Assembly (NCBI GenBank): GCA_012514045.1
Contig: JAAZBA010000402.1
Coordinates: 1 to 16,787, forward strand
DNA length: 16,787 bases
DNA from: Clostridiales bacterium
GTDB lineage: Bacteria; Bacillota; Clostridia; Oscillospirales; QAMX01
Reading direction: 5' to 3'
Made by a program: the position numbers and the translations under genes. The notes below the pieces were generated by a model. That model was not told the origin of the DNA, searched no databases, and worked only from the letters and a program-made list of their open reading frames with translations. Position 1 is the first letter of the stretch, and each line of letters starts with the position of its first letter. This document shows, one piece after another, positions 1 through 7,618 of the stretch.

Positions 1-722
1 CTCTGGAAGCCCACAAGCTCAGAAATCTCCCCAATACTCATATCCGACTGCTCCAACAGCTCCATTGCCTTTTTCATACGCAGCTCATTTATATATTTTA
101 TAGGTGTGGTGCCGAAGTTTTCACGAAACAGTTCATTCAGCGTTGCCTTGCTGACATGGACAAGAGATGACAAATCGTCAAGACTTATGATACGGTCGAA
201 GTTGCCGGAGATATATCGGACAAGGGCGGAGACCAGGACTCCTTTGTAAGTGTCCGTTCCCTCTCCCGGGATGCTGCCATGGCTCACTGCCACAGTACTT
301 GCTCCTTGATATGACCTTAGAAGTGAGACGAGGAAAAGGGAAAAGAACATGTTCACCGCCTTGCCTGAAAGACCGTCCCCGATTATCGCCTCCTCAAGGG
401 CGCCCTCAAGCTTTGAGAGGCAGGATTCAAAATCGGGAAGGGTGATGATATCAGGAAGGGCGCGAAGCTCTGCTTCCAGAGCATCGTCCGTGACGGCGAA
501 TTTCACGTCAATAAATTTTGGTTCCTCTTCATCGCATTCCACACCATGGAGGACACCGGGACAGATAAGCATGACATTGCCTCTCAAGGCAGAATGTTTC
601 TCCTCGCCTGTAAGCAAATAGCCTTCATCCGAAAGCGGTACAAGCAGCTGCCAGAAGCTGTGGCTGTGGGGTGACGTCGACCAGCGCTGCCGGTATTTTG
701 CTATCCAGTAAACCTTTGTCAT
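1..722 (-). CDS. AraC-family transcriptional regulator (3' end cut by window edge)
   Basis: This gene reads leftward from an ATG at 722 and stays open to position 1, giving 240 residues; the stop lies outside the window. Residues about 15-75 look like a small cupin sensor domain (HSHSFWQLL at 19-27, a PGVLHG turn at 55-60), as in AraC regulators that sense sugars. Residues about 165-240 are the DNA-binding region: the first helix-turn-helix runs about 181-203 (LDDLSSLVHVSKATLNELF), and the second begins at 229 (SIGEISELVGFQ) and is cut by the edge. A GGAGGGG ribosome site lies at 728-734, and a promoter is seen further upstream. The gene diverges from a 2-hydroxyacid dehydrogenase and is the only regulator in the window. 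It may control the neighbouring carbohydrate genes; that is inference. AraC family is secure, the effector is unknown. Confidence 0.93.
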   Translation of the reverse strand, partial: MTKVYWIAKYRQRWSTSPHSHSFWQLLVPLSDEGYLLTGEEKHSALRGNVMLICPGVLHGVECDEEEPKFIDVKFAVTDDALEAELRALPDIITLPDFESCLSKLEGALEEAIIGDGLSGKAVNMFFSLFLVSLLRSYQGASTVAVSHGSIPGEGTDTYKGVLVSALVRYISGNFDRIISLDDLSSLVHVSKATLNELFRENFGTTPIKYINELRMKKAMELLEQSDMSIGEISELVGFQ

Positions 723-758
723 TCTCTCCCCTCCTTTATATACATGTCCTCGGGTATT

Positions 759-787
759 ATTTTATCACAGGGGAAGCGGGATTGCAA
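759..787 (-). promoter_or_regulatory. Sigma-A promoter for the araC-family gene
   Basis: On the minus strand a -35 box TTGCAA (787 to 782), a 17-bp spacer and a -10 box TAAAAT (764 to 759) match the housekeeping consensus well. Transcription would start near 752, about 30 bases before the regulator's ATG. No equally good plus-strand promoter was found for the divergent dehydrogenase. Confidence 0.65.
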
Positions 788-825
788 TAATCGATATGCT
801 TTTGATTGAAAGGAATGATACTCAA

Positions 826-1815
826 GTGAAAATCGCGATGATTATGTCCGAAAGAGCCCGCAACAGAGTTATATCCCAAAAGTCCATGGCTTGCTTTTCC
901 TCCTTCGGTGAGGTCGTGATGAACGACACGGAGGACACCTCCCCGGAGCAGATAAAGAAAGTGATGGCGGGAGCGGATATCGTCGTTACCTCCTGGGGCA
1001 ATACAAGTCTCACCGGAGACATCCTAGATTGTGCCCCAAACCTTAAGCTTGTGGTACATGCCGCAGGCAGCATAAAGCCTATTGTTTCCGATGTGCTTTG
1101 GGAAAGAGGCATACGTGTAACAGGCTCCCCGAAACCCTTGGGCGAAGGCGTAGCGGAAACGGCTTTGGGTCTTACCATCACCGCTTCAAAGAACGTGTTT
1201 GCCTTGTCAAAGAATATCGCGGCCGGCGGCTGGAGCGAGGGAAAGGAGAATGTCCGTGATCTTTTTGATCTTACGGTGGGAGTAATCGGCGCCGGCTGGG
1301 CAGGAAAACATTACATCCGTCTGATGAACAATTTCGACGTGGATATCCTCATGTATGACCCCTTTATTTCCAAAGAAAAAGCAAAGGAGTTTGGAGCGGA
1401 AAAGGCAGAGCTGGAGGAGGTCCTGAAAAGGAGCGATATTCTCTCCATTCATGCCCCCTCCATTCCCGAGACGTATCATATGATAAATAAAGACACATTG
1501 AAGCTCATGAAAAAAGACGCTGTTCTCATCAATACTGCCAGAGGTTCGATTATTGACGAAAAAGCGCTTTATGAGCATATGGTTGCGGGAGGGCTTAAGT
1601 ATACCTGCCTCGATGTAACCGATCCGGAGCCTCCTGCGCCGGATCATCCTCTTAGAAGCCTTCCCAACGTGATATTCACGCCTCACCTTGCGGGGCTTGC
1701 CAACAATGGCGGGCAAAAAATAGGGCTCCATGCCGCTCGTGAGGTTGAAAAATTCCTCAAAGGAGAAAAGATGGACTGCGAAGTAACAAAAGAAATGCTC
1801 GCCACCATGGCGTAA
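826..1815 (+). CDS. D-isomer-specific 2-hydroxyacid dehydrogenase, NAD-dependent
   Basis: A cytoplasmic enzyme of the D-2-hydroxyacid dehydrogenase family, which interconverts a 2-keto acid and a D-2-hydroxy acid with NAD(H). Counting from the GTG at 826 (329 residues), the Rossmann motif GAGWAG is at 155-160, followed by the NAD-selecting Asp in MYDP (178). The catalytic triad is complete: Arg239 in NTARGS, Glu268 in DPEPP and His287 in TPHLAG. The GTG is preferred because AAAGGAA lies about 11 bases upstream and the product then starts with KIAMIM, usual for the family. An in-frame ATG at 796 adds ten residues but has only a weak ribosome site. The gene diverges from the AraC regulator and ends just before a strong terminator. 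Fold and chemistry are confident. The substrate is unknown; a sugar-derived acid is plausible from context. Confidence 0.9.
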   Translation: MKIAMIMSERARNRVISQKSMACFSSFGEVVMNDTEDTSPEQIKKVMAGADIVVTSWGNTSLTGDILDCAPNLKLVVHAAGSIKPIVSDVLWERGIRVTGSPKPLGEGVAETALGLTITASKNVFALSKNIAAGGWSEGKENVRDLFDLTVGVIGAGWAGKHYIRLMNNFDVDILMYDPFISKEKAKEFGAEKAELEEVLKRSDILSIHAPSIPETYHMINKDTLKLMKKDAVLINTARGSIIDEKALYEHMVAGGLKYTCLDVTDPEPPAPDHPLRSLPNVIFTPHLAGLANNGGQKIGLHAAREVEKFLKGEKMDCEVTKEMLATMA

Positions 1816-1827
1816 TCGTTTGATATT

Positions 1828-1867
1828 AAAAAATGGGAACAACAGCGATGTGTTGTTCCCATTTTTT
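1828..1867. terminator. Rho-independent terminator after the dehydrogenase
   Basis: A perfect 17-bp inverted repeat (arms 1828-1844 and 1851-1867) has a 6-base loop, an A-run on one side and a T-run on the other. It lies 12 bases past the dehydrogenase stop. Because of its symmetry it could work in both directions, and it separates this gene from the next transcription unit. Confidence 0.9.
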
Positions 1868-1928
1868 ATGAGATTGTATACCTTTTCGATTATATTGTCA
1901 AAAGTCTGCCGCTTTTTGTATTTATGTG

Positions 1929-1957
1929 TTGCAATCTCGGAAAATATAAAGTATAAT
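1929..1957 (+). promoter_or_regulatory. Strong sigma-A promoter for the glycosidase-like/GRE operon
   Basis: TTGCAA (1929-1934), a 17-bp spacer and a perfect TATAAT (1952-1957) place transcription start near 1964. The resulting leader is about 95 bases before the ATG at 2059. A weaker candidate lies just upstream (TTGTCA at 1895-1900, 18 bp, TATTTA at 1919-1924). The leader contains complementary arms (see the repeat entry at 1972). Confidence 0.75.
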
Positions 1958-1971
1958 TAATTTGTGTGTGA

Positions 1972-2018
1972 GGTGTAAAAGTTCCCGGTTTGTTTCACTG
2001 ACACCACAGTATTTACAC
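1972..2018 (+). repeat. Inverted-repeat arms in the operon leader
   Basis: GTGTAAA at 1973-1979 is complementary to TTTACAC at 2012-2018. The overlapping GGTGT at 1972-1976 is also complementary to ACACC at 2001-2005, so two mutually exclusive short hairpins are possible. The arms could instead be paired operator half-sites. They are short, and chance is a real alternative. Confidence 0.3.
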
Positions 2019-2058
2019 GACCTGCCCGACAATTACAAAATATGAAAGGAAGAAGATT

Positions 2059-4218
2059 ATGTCAACATCATCCTGCTGCGACGTCATCCTTAAAAATGAC
2101 GTATTTACCCTTGTCGTAGGTTCCGATGCCGTTACAAAGAGCCTTACGCTTAATTCCACCGGGGAAGAGCTTTTTGTCCCCGGGGAGGAAATGTCTCTCT
2201 TCTCCGTTACCCAGGACAGGCCTTTCAACAACGAGGTAAAGCTTGCCCATCCTAACAAACGTACCACATATCAGGCGAATTCCTTAAAGCTTGAGGGCAA
2301 TCTCCTCCGTGTTACTTTTGAGATAGTGCCCGTTAAGGCGGTAATCGAGCTGAACATCGCTCCCCGCTACATCGGCTTCAAGCTCAAGGAGTTTGTTGTA
2401 TACCCTGAGGACTATGGTCATCTCTCCATGAAGGTTCCTCCGGTGGCGGAGTTCAGACTTTGCCAGCTCCCCGTAAAGAATAGGGAAAAATTCGGAGAAT
2501 GGCTCAATGTGGTTTGGGACGATACCGCCGCGGTCAACGTCCTTGCCGTAACACCTCAAACCCGTATAGATTCCGAGAGACGCGCCCGCTGCCGTGTGCT
2601 GACAGCGGATGCGGTGAAAGGTCTTAAGCTTGAGGGCTGCGAATACGCTCTTATCGCCTCTGAAGCTGACAAGCTCATGGACGCCATCGACGCCATGGAG
2701 CGTTACTATTCTCTCCCCCTGGGAGTTGAGAGCCGCAAAAACAGGGAACTCAACCGTTCCATTTACTGGACACACACAATTAATCCAAAGAATGTGGACG
2801 AGCACATCGCCATTGCCAAAAAAGGCAACTTCAAGTACATGCTCATCTACTATCCCGCTTTCTTTGAGTCATTCCACGGCTACGGAGCCTGCGGCAACTA
2901 CGATTACAACAAAGACTACCCCAATGGCAAAGATGACCTTATTTATGTGCTTGATAAACTAAAAGCTGCGGGTATCACCCCCGGCTTCCACTTCCTGCAA
3001 ACCCACATCGGCCTTCGCAGCCGCTATGTAACTCCAAAAGCAGACCACCGTCTGGGCAAAACAAGGTACTTTACACTTGCCCGTCCCCTGCTTGAGGGAG
3101 ATACAGAGCTTTACGTTGAAGAAAATCCCGCAGGCAGCGTGCTCCATCCCGATTGCCGTATCCTGCAGTTCGGCGGCGAGCTGATTTCATACGAAAACTT
3201 TGTTGACGAGGTGCCCTACCGTTTCACCGGCATTGTGAGAGGCGCCCTTGACACCATTCTCGAAGAGCATCCCCTTGGTCAGATCGGCGGTATCCTGGAT
3301 GTGTCCGAGTTCAGCGCCACAAGCTGCTATCTTGATCAGAATTCAAGCCTTCAGGACGAGATTGCCGAAAAGCTTGCCGACGCCTACAACTGTGGCTTCC
3401 GTTTCTGCTATATGGACGGCTCCGAGGGCACAAACATACCATATGAATTCCACGTTGCAAATTCCCAGTACAGGGTATATAAACTGTTTAAAGAGACTCC
3501 AATTTATGTTGAGGGCGCGGCAAAGAGCCACTTCGGCTGGCATTTCCAGTCCGGAGGAAATGCTTTCGACATTTTCCCGCCGCCTATATTTAAGAAGATG
3601 ATCGCCCGCTTCCCCGCCGAGGAGGCGCCCAGAATGAGATGCGATTTCACAAGGGTAGACTTCGGCTGGTGGGGCTTCTGGTGCCCGAGCGAGAAAGACA
3701 ACGGCACCCAGGCTGATATGTACGAGTACGGCACAAGCCGCGCCGCCGCCTGGAACTGCCCCGTCTCTGTAATGGTACGCCCTGAAGTTATGAATGCCCA
3801 TCCCCGTATTGATGATATCCTTGAGGTCATACACCGCTGGGAGGACGTAAGGGATAAGGATTGGCTGACAGAGGAGCAGATAAAGGATCTCCAGAACCTT
3901 GAAAAGGAGCACACCCTCCTTATTAATGAAAATGGAGATTATGAGCTCTTTGAGTGTGAGAAGATCGACGCCCCGAAGGACATCTCCGCTTTCCTCGTGG
4001 AAAGAGGCGGAAAGCGTCTCGTTATATACTGGCATGAGACCGGCGCCGGAGAGATTTCCATTAAGCTCGGCATAGACTCTCTGTCCGACAAAATCGGCGG
4101 AGACAGCCTTGAAATCAAGCGCAAGGGAGACTCCGTTGTTATTCCAGCAGAGAACAAGCGTTATCTCGTAACCTCTGCCTCTTCGGAGGAGGTCAAGAAA
4201 GCCTTTGCAGAGGCTTAA
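2059..4218 (+). CDS. Cytoplasmic TIM-barrel glycosidase-like protein, family unassigned
   Basis: A 719-residue protein with no signal peptide or membrane segment, so probably cytoplasmic. Residues 1-215 look beta-rich, as in the N-terminal beta-sandwich of many glycoside hydrolases. A barrel-like region follows: SIYWTHT (234-240), YMLIYYPAFFESFHGYG (260-276), GITPGFHF (305-312), RFCYMDGSEG (448-457) and PIYVEGA (481-487). Asp453, Glu456 and Glu485 sit at strand ends where such enzymes place catalytic acids. An inserted beta-rich segment at about 338-415 interrupts the barrel. A small C-terminal beta domain (about 640-705) is likely. The ATG has an AAAGGAAG site close upstream. The gene is first in a two-gene unit, 29 bases before the glycyl radical enzyme. 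I cannot name a CAZy family, and the catalytic residues are inferred from position only. Confidence 0.6.
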   Translation: MSTSSCCDVILKNDVFTLVVGSDAVTKSLTLNSTGEELFVPGEEMSLFSVTQDRPFNNEVKLAHPNKRTTYQANSLKLEGNLLRVTFEIVPVKAVIELNIAPRYIGFKLKEFVVYPEDYGHLSMKVPPVAEFRLCQLPVKNREKFGEWLNVVWDDTAAVNVLAVTPQTRIDSERRARCRVLTADAVKGLKLEGCEYALIASEADKLMDAIDAMERYYSLPLGVESRKNRELNRSIYWTHTINPKNVDEHIAIAKKGNFKYMLIYYPAFFESFHGYGACGNYDYNKDYPNGKDDLIYVLDKLKAAGITPGFHFLQTHIGLRSRYVTPKADHRLGKTRYFTLARPLLEGDTELYVEENPAGSVLHPDCRILQFGGELISYENFVDEVPYRFTGIVRGALDTILEEHPLGQIGGILDVSEFSATSCYLDQNSSLQDEIAEKLADAYNCGFRFCYMDGSEGTNIPYEFHVANSQYRVYKLFKETPIYVEGAAKSHFGWHFQSGGNAFDIFPPPIFKKMIARFPAEEAPRMRCDFTRVDFGWWGFWCPSEKDNGTQADMYEYGTSRAAAWNCPVSVMVRPEVMNAHPRIDDILEVIHRWEDVRDKDWLTEEQIKDLQNLEKEHTLLINENGDYELFECEKIDAPKDISAFLVERGGKRLVIYWHETGAGEISIKLGIDSLSDKIGGDSLEIKRKGDSVVIPAENKRYLVTSASSEEVKKAFAEA

Positions 4219-4247
4219 ATAAGATACCACACAGGGAGGAAAATCAG

Positions 4248-6497
4248 ATGAATTACCCTCTTATGCGTCAGGAGCTCATTGAATACTACCGCAACGTCGC
4301 CGATGATAAAGCTGAAAAGTTTTTCATTGAGTGCACGGAGCTCCTTGACCGTACCGCAAGGGAGGATATGACGGTCTTTGAGCAGAAGGTACACCAGTAC
4401 CGCACCATATCCGAGGAATTCGATCCGGTGATTTTCCATCGCCTGCCCTACTATTATGAAACAGGCACCATGTCCGCTCACTGCGACGGCGCCAGGGATT
4501 TCCGCAACAACAAAAAGCATGCGGGAGGCTGGACCTACAGGAGAAACGCCCATCTCTTTATCGATCAGGATAAGGACCTGTGGGCGCGCCGCTGCGCCCA
4601 GACAGGGGAGCTTCTCTACCTCATCTGTGGTCCTTATAACGACTCGAGCCAGCATTTCCTCTTCAACTACCGTCCGGTATTTGAGTCTGGGCTTAAGGGT
4701 GTTTACGACAGATGTATATCCCTCATGGAGGAGGAATGCACCGAAGGCGAGCGGCAGTACTTAAGCGCCACAGCAGAGGGCATGCTCTGCTTGAAGAGAA
4801 TGGCGGAAAAGTTCTCGGAGAAGGCCGCCTCTATGCTTGCCGAAGCGCCGGATGAGGAAGCGCGCCGCAACCTTGAGCTTATCCGTGACACGGCGAAGCG
4901 TGTACCCTGGGAGAGACCGGAGACCTTCTATGAAGCCATAAACACCTACGCTTTCCTAAGGAAAGCCATGGGTTCCCTTGAAGGCATTGGCTTCAACACC
5001 TTCGGCCGTGTAGATAAGGATCTGTACCCCTACTATACCAATGACATCGCCGGCGGCATCCTGACCCCGGAGAGCGCCTACGATCTTATCTGCCGCTTCA
5101 TCATCATGTTTGACCTGCACTACGACCACAACATGAAAATGGTGGGCTATGCGGATCACGAGCTTGAGAACACCTATACCATCGGAGGCTACGGGGACGA
5201 CGGCAAACCTGTCTGCAACCAGCTTACGCTCATGTTCCTGAGGGCAGCCAGAGAGGAAAAAACGATCTATCCAAAAATCAAGTGCCGCTACTCTTCGGAT
5301 TCCCCCAAGGAATACTTTGATGAGATCAACAAAGCCGTTATCGCCGGCACCAGCGTAATCCTCTACCAGAACGACGAGTCCACAATCCCCGCCCTTGTGA
5401 ACGCAGGCAGAACCTATGAGGAAGCAAGGGAATATGTGATGTCAGGCTGCTGGGGCATAAACTGCCCCGGTGTTGAGAAAACCGCCGGCGGCTGCTATCT
5501 CAACATGCTTAAACCCTTCGAGTTTTCAATCCACCGTCTAACCGACAGGATGGATAAGACAGGCATCATGTTCGAAATTCTTGACGGATGTGAGTCCTTT
5601 GAAGAGGTATACTCTGTCACCATGGAGAATATCCGCAGGCTTCTTGTGGAGCGGGCGGACATAACCATAAAAGGCGGCAGAATATGGGACAAGGTGGATC
5701 CCCTTCCTCTCATGTCCTCCACATTGCAGAAATGCCTCGAAACTAAGCGCGACTTTACCCAAGGGGGAGCCAAATACCGAGATGACCGCTATCTCTGTTT
5801 CGGTCTGCCCAACATTGTGGATTCCCTGCTTGCAATAAGGGAGCTCTGCTTTGAGCAGAAAAAATACACCCTCATGGAACTTCTTGACGCTGTAAGAGCA
5901 AATTGGGAAGGCTTTGAGGACATGCGTCTCGACTGCGTGCGCTGCCACGGCTGGGGAGACGGCTCTCCGGAGAGCGGAAAGCTTGCGAACCGGATGCACT
6001 CCGACCTATGCAAATACGCCAAGGGGCTTACCTCCACCTTCGGAGGAAAAGTAAACATCGGACATATAACCTACACGGAGATAAGGCACTGGGGAGAGAA
6101 AACCCTTGCCACTCCCGACGGCAGAAAATCCTTTGAGTACTTCGCTCAGGGACTCACTCCCTCAAGGCTCAAGAAAATCCCCTCCGTCACCAGCGTTGTA
6201 AACTCCATGATGTACCTTGATGGCGCCTCTATCGGCGGAAACAGCGTGCTGAACGTAATTCTTCCCTCAAACAATATGTCTCTCGACAGACTTGAAGCTT
6301 TCCTCAGGGTCACCGCCAAATCGGCGGTACAGTCCCTGCAGCTCAACTGCACAACAAAGGAGCAGCTGCTAGACGCTCAGAAGCACCCGGAGAAATATCC
6401 AGATCTGATAGTCAGGGTAACAGGCTTCTCTGCTAAATTCACAAGCCTTTCGCCTGAATGGCAGCAAGAAGTGCTGACGAGAAACTTTTACGAGTAA
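4248..6497 (+). CDS. Glycyl radical enzyme (PFL/dehydratase-like), divergent active site
   Basis: A 749-residue member of the pyruvate formate-lyase/glycyl radical superfamily: oxygen-sensitive cytoplasmic enzymes that use a protein glycyl radical for dehydration, C-C, C-N or C-S cleavage. The C-terminal radical loop is VRVTGFSAKF (722-731), with Gly726 as radical site and Phe for the usual Tyr. Other family landmarks are NDE at 375-377, ATPDGRK at 621-627 and Gly-rich GGNSVLN at 663-669. The thiyl cysteine is Cys401 in SGCWGINCPG. Most lyase/dehydratase members have Cys-x-Glu here; this one has Cys-Trp-Gly, with a second Cys at 406. PFL itself has Cys-Cys, so this is not a normal PFL. GGAGG lies 8 bases before the ATG. 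It shares a transcription unit with the glycosidase-like gene. No activating enzyme is nearby. Superfamily is certain, reaction unknown. Confidence 0.93.
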   Translation: MNYPLMRQELIEYYRNVADDKAEKFFIECTELLDRTAREDMTVFEQKVHQYRTISEEFDPVIFHRLPYYYETGTMSAHCDGARDFRNNKKHAGGWTYRRNAHLFIDQDKDLWARRCAQTGELLYLICGPYNDSSQHFLFNYRPVFESGLKGVYDRCISLMEEECTEGERQYLSATAEGMLCLKRMAEKFSEKAASMLAEAPDEEARRNLELIRDTAKRVPWERPETFYEAINTYAFLRKAMGSLEGIGFNTFGRVDKDLYPYYTNDIAGGILTPESAYDLICRFIIMFDLHYDHNMKMVGYADHELENTYTIGGYGDDGKPVCNQLTLMFLRAAREEKTIYPKIKCRYSSDSPKEYFDEINKAVIAGTSVILYQNDESTIPALVNAGRTYEEAREYVMSGCWGINCPGVEKTAGGCYLNMLKPFEFSIHRLTDRMDKTGIMFEILDGCESFEEVYSVTMENIRRLLVERADITIKGGRIWDKVDPLPLMSSTLQKCLETKRDFTQGGAKYRDDRYLCFGLPNIVDSLLAIRELCFEQKKYTLMELLDAVRANWEGFEDMRLDCVRCHGWGDGSPESGKLANRMHSDLCKYAKGLTSTFGGKVNIGHITYTEIRHWGEKTLATPDGRKSFEYFAQGLTPSRLKKIPSVTSVVNSMMYLDGASIGGNSVLNVILPSNNMSLDRLEAFLRVTAKSAVQSLQLNCTTKEQLLDAQKHPEKYPDLIVRVTGFSAKFTSLSPEWQQEVLTRNFYE

Positions 6498-6512
6498 ATA
6501 ACCGAATTAAAG

Positions 6513-6543
6513 CCCGCAGGGAGATCATTTTCCCTGCGGGTTT
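6513..6543 (+). terminator. Terminator closing the glycosidase-like/GRE operon
   Basis: A GC-rich 10-bp perfect stem (CCCGCAGGGA at 6513-6522 with TCCCTGCGGG at 6531-6540) and an 8-base loop is followed by T-rich sequence (TTTATCGTTTT). It starts 16 bases after the GRE stop, which marks a two-gene unit. Confidence 0.85.
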
Positions 6544-6652
6544 ATCGTTTTCAGAAGCATTTTACGTTTACATTTTTATCTGCTGCCCTGCGTCAAAATT
6601 CCCGGAGGAAATAAAGAAATTTTCTTGAGCATTATCCACTACCTATTATCTC

Positions 6653-6681
6653 TTTACGTTTTCCGCGATTTATGGTATTAT
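6653..6681 (+). promoter_or_regulatory. Sigma-A promoter for truB-ribF
   Basis: TTTACG (6653-6658), a 17-bp spacer and TATTAT (6676-6681) put transcription start near 6688. This lies downstream of the in-frame ATG at 6672 and so supports ATG 6717 as the truB start. Confidence 0.6.
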
Positions 6682-6716
6682 ATGGTGATATCTTTATTCG
6701 GAAGGCAGATTATAAT

Positions 6717-7607
6717 ATGTACAACGGTATCATAACCGTAGATAAACCCGCAGGGATGTCCTCCCACGGGGTAATAAACAGACTTAGGCGTATTCTGGGG
6801 CAGAAGAAAATCGGCCACGGGGGCACTCTTGACCCTATGGCTACAGGTGTTCTTCCCATATTCGCCGGAGGCGCTACTCGTGTGACTGAATTTGTACAGG
6901 AAAGCGATAAGGAGTATCTTGTCACCATGCGGCTAGGGGTGGTGACAGACACCCAAGACATAACAGGCACTGTAACAGATACCCGTCCTGTCACGTGCGG
7001 AAGAGCCGAAGTAGAGGAGCTTATCCCCCGCTTTGTCGGGACACAGCTTCAAGTTCCCCCGATGTACTCCGCCGTACAGGTGGACGGTCAGAGGCTATAT
7101 AAGCTTGCCCGCAGCGGTATCGAGGTGGAGCGTGAGGCAAGGGAGATCACGATAAATTCAATTGTCCTTACAGGCTTCGATGAGGAAGCTCATGAGTACA
7201 CCCTTGATGTTTCCTGCTCCAAGGGCACCTTCATACGCACTCTCTGCGCCGACATGGGTAAAGCTTTAGGCTGCGGTGCAGCCATTACAGCTCTTAGAAG
7301 AATAAGAACCGGGGATTTCACGCTGGAGGACGCCTATACTCTTGAAGAACTGGCGGAGCATGGGGAAAATGGCACACTTAAAGGACTATTCAGGTGCGCT
7401 GACATGTTTTTCATGGATCTTGGGAGGATTACCCTCAACGAAAGGAACGAGGAGCGGCTGAGAAACGGCGCTCCGGTGTATCTTACAAGGTTTCCAGCCG
7501 GGAAGTACAGAGTATATGGAAAAACTCTGGGATTCATGGGGCTTGGAGAAATCAGAGAGACCGACAGGCGGCCGGAACTATGGCTGTCAAACGGTCTTTG
7601 GCTCTGA
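6717..7607 (+). CDS. truB: tRNA pseudouridine(55) synthase
   Basis: TruB converts uridine 55 in the T-loop of tRNAs to pseudouridine. The 296-residue product opens with the typical GIITVDKPAGMSSH (4-17). It carries the catalytic motif GHGGTLDPMATGVL (33-46) with Asp39 as nucleophile, Tyr68 in KEYLV, and the CSKGTFIRTL signature (167-176) with Arg174. A short PUA-like C-terminal domain follows from about residue 238. The ATG at 6717 has GGAAGG 11 bases upstream, and the promoter lies just before it; an ATG at 6672 would precede the predicted transcription start. In Firmicutes truB normally follows rbfA; here it has its own promoter behind an unrelated metabolic operon. ribF follows 11 bases later. 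Confidence 0.97.
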   Translation: MYNGIITVDKPAGMSSHGVINRLRRILGQKKIGHGGTLDPMATGVLPIFAGGATRVTEFVQESDKEYLVTMRLGVVTDTQDITGTVTDTRPVTCGRAEVEELIPRFVGTQLQVPPMYSAVQVDGQRLYKLARSGIEVEREAREITINSIVLTGFDEEAHEYTLDVSCSKGTFIRTLCADMGKALGCGAAITALRRIRTGDFTLEDAYTLEELAEHGENGTLKGLFRCADMFFMDLGRITLNERNEERLRNGAPVYLTRFPAGKYRVYGKTLGFMGLGEIRETDRRPELWLSNGLWL

Positions 7608-7618
7608 GGTATACGGCT

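Noticed and set aside
3343..4230. 295-codon minus-strand ORF opposite the glycosidase-like gene
   Set aside because: It has no recognisable motif or ribosome site and lies fully antisense to a gene with promoter, ribosome site and a coherent protein. Long shadow ORFs are common at this codon bias.
6625..6737. Possible leader peptide from TTG 6625 behind CGGAGGAA
   Set aside because: The frame overlaps the start of truB, the start codon is weak, and the truB promoter lies inside it; there is no sign of coding selection.
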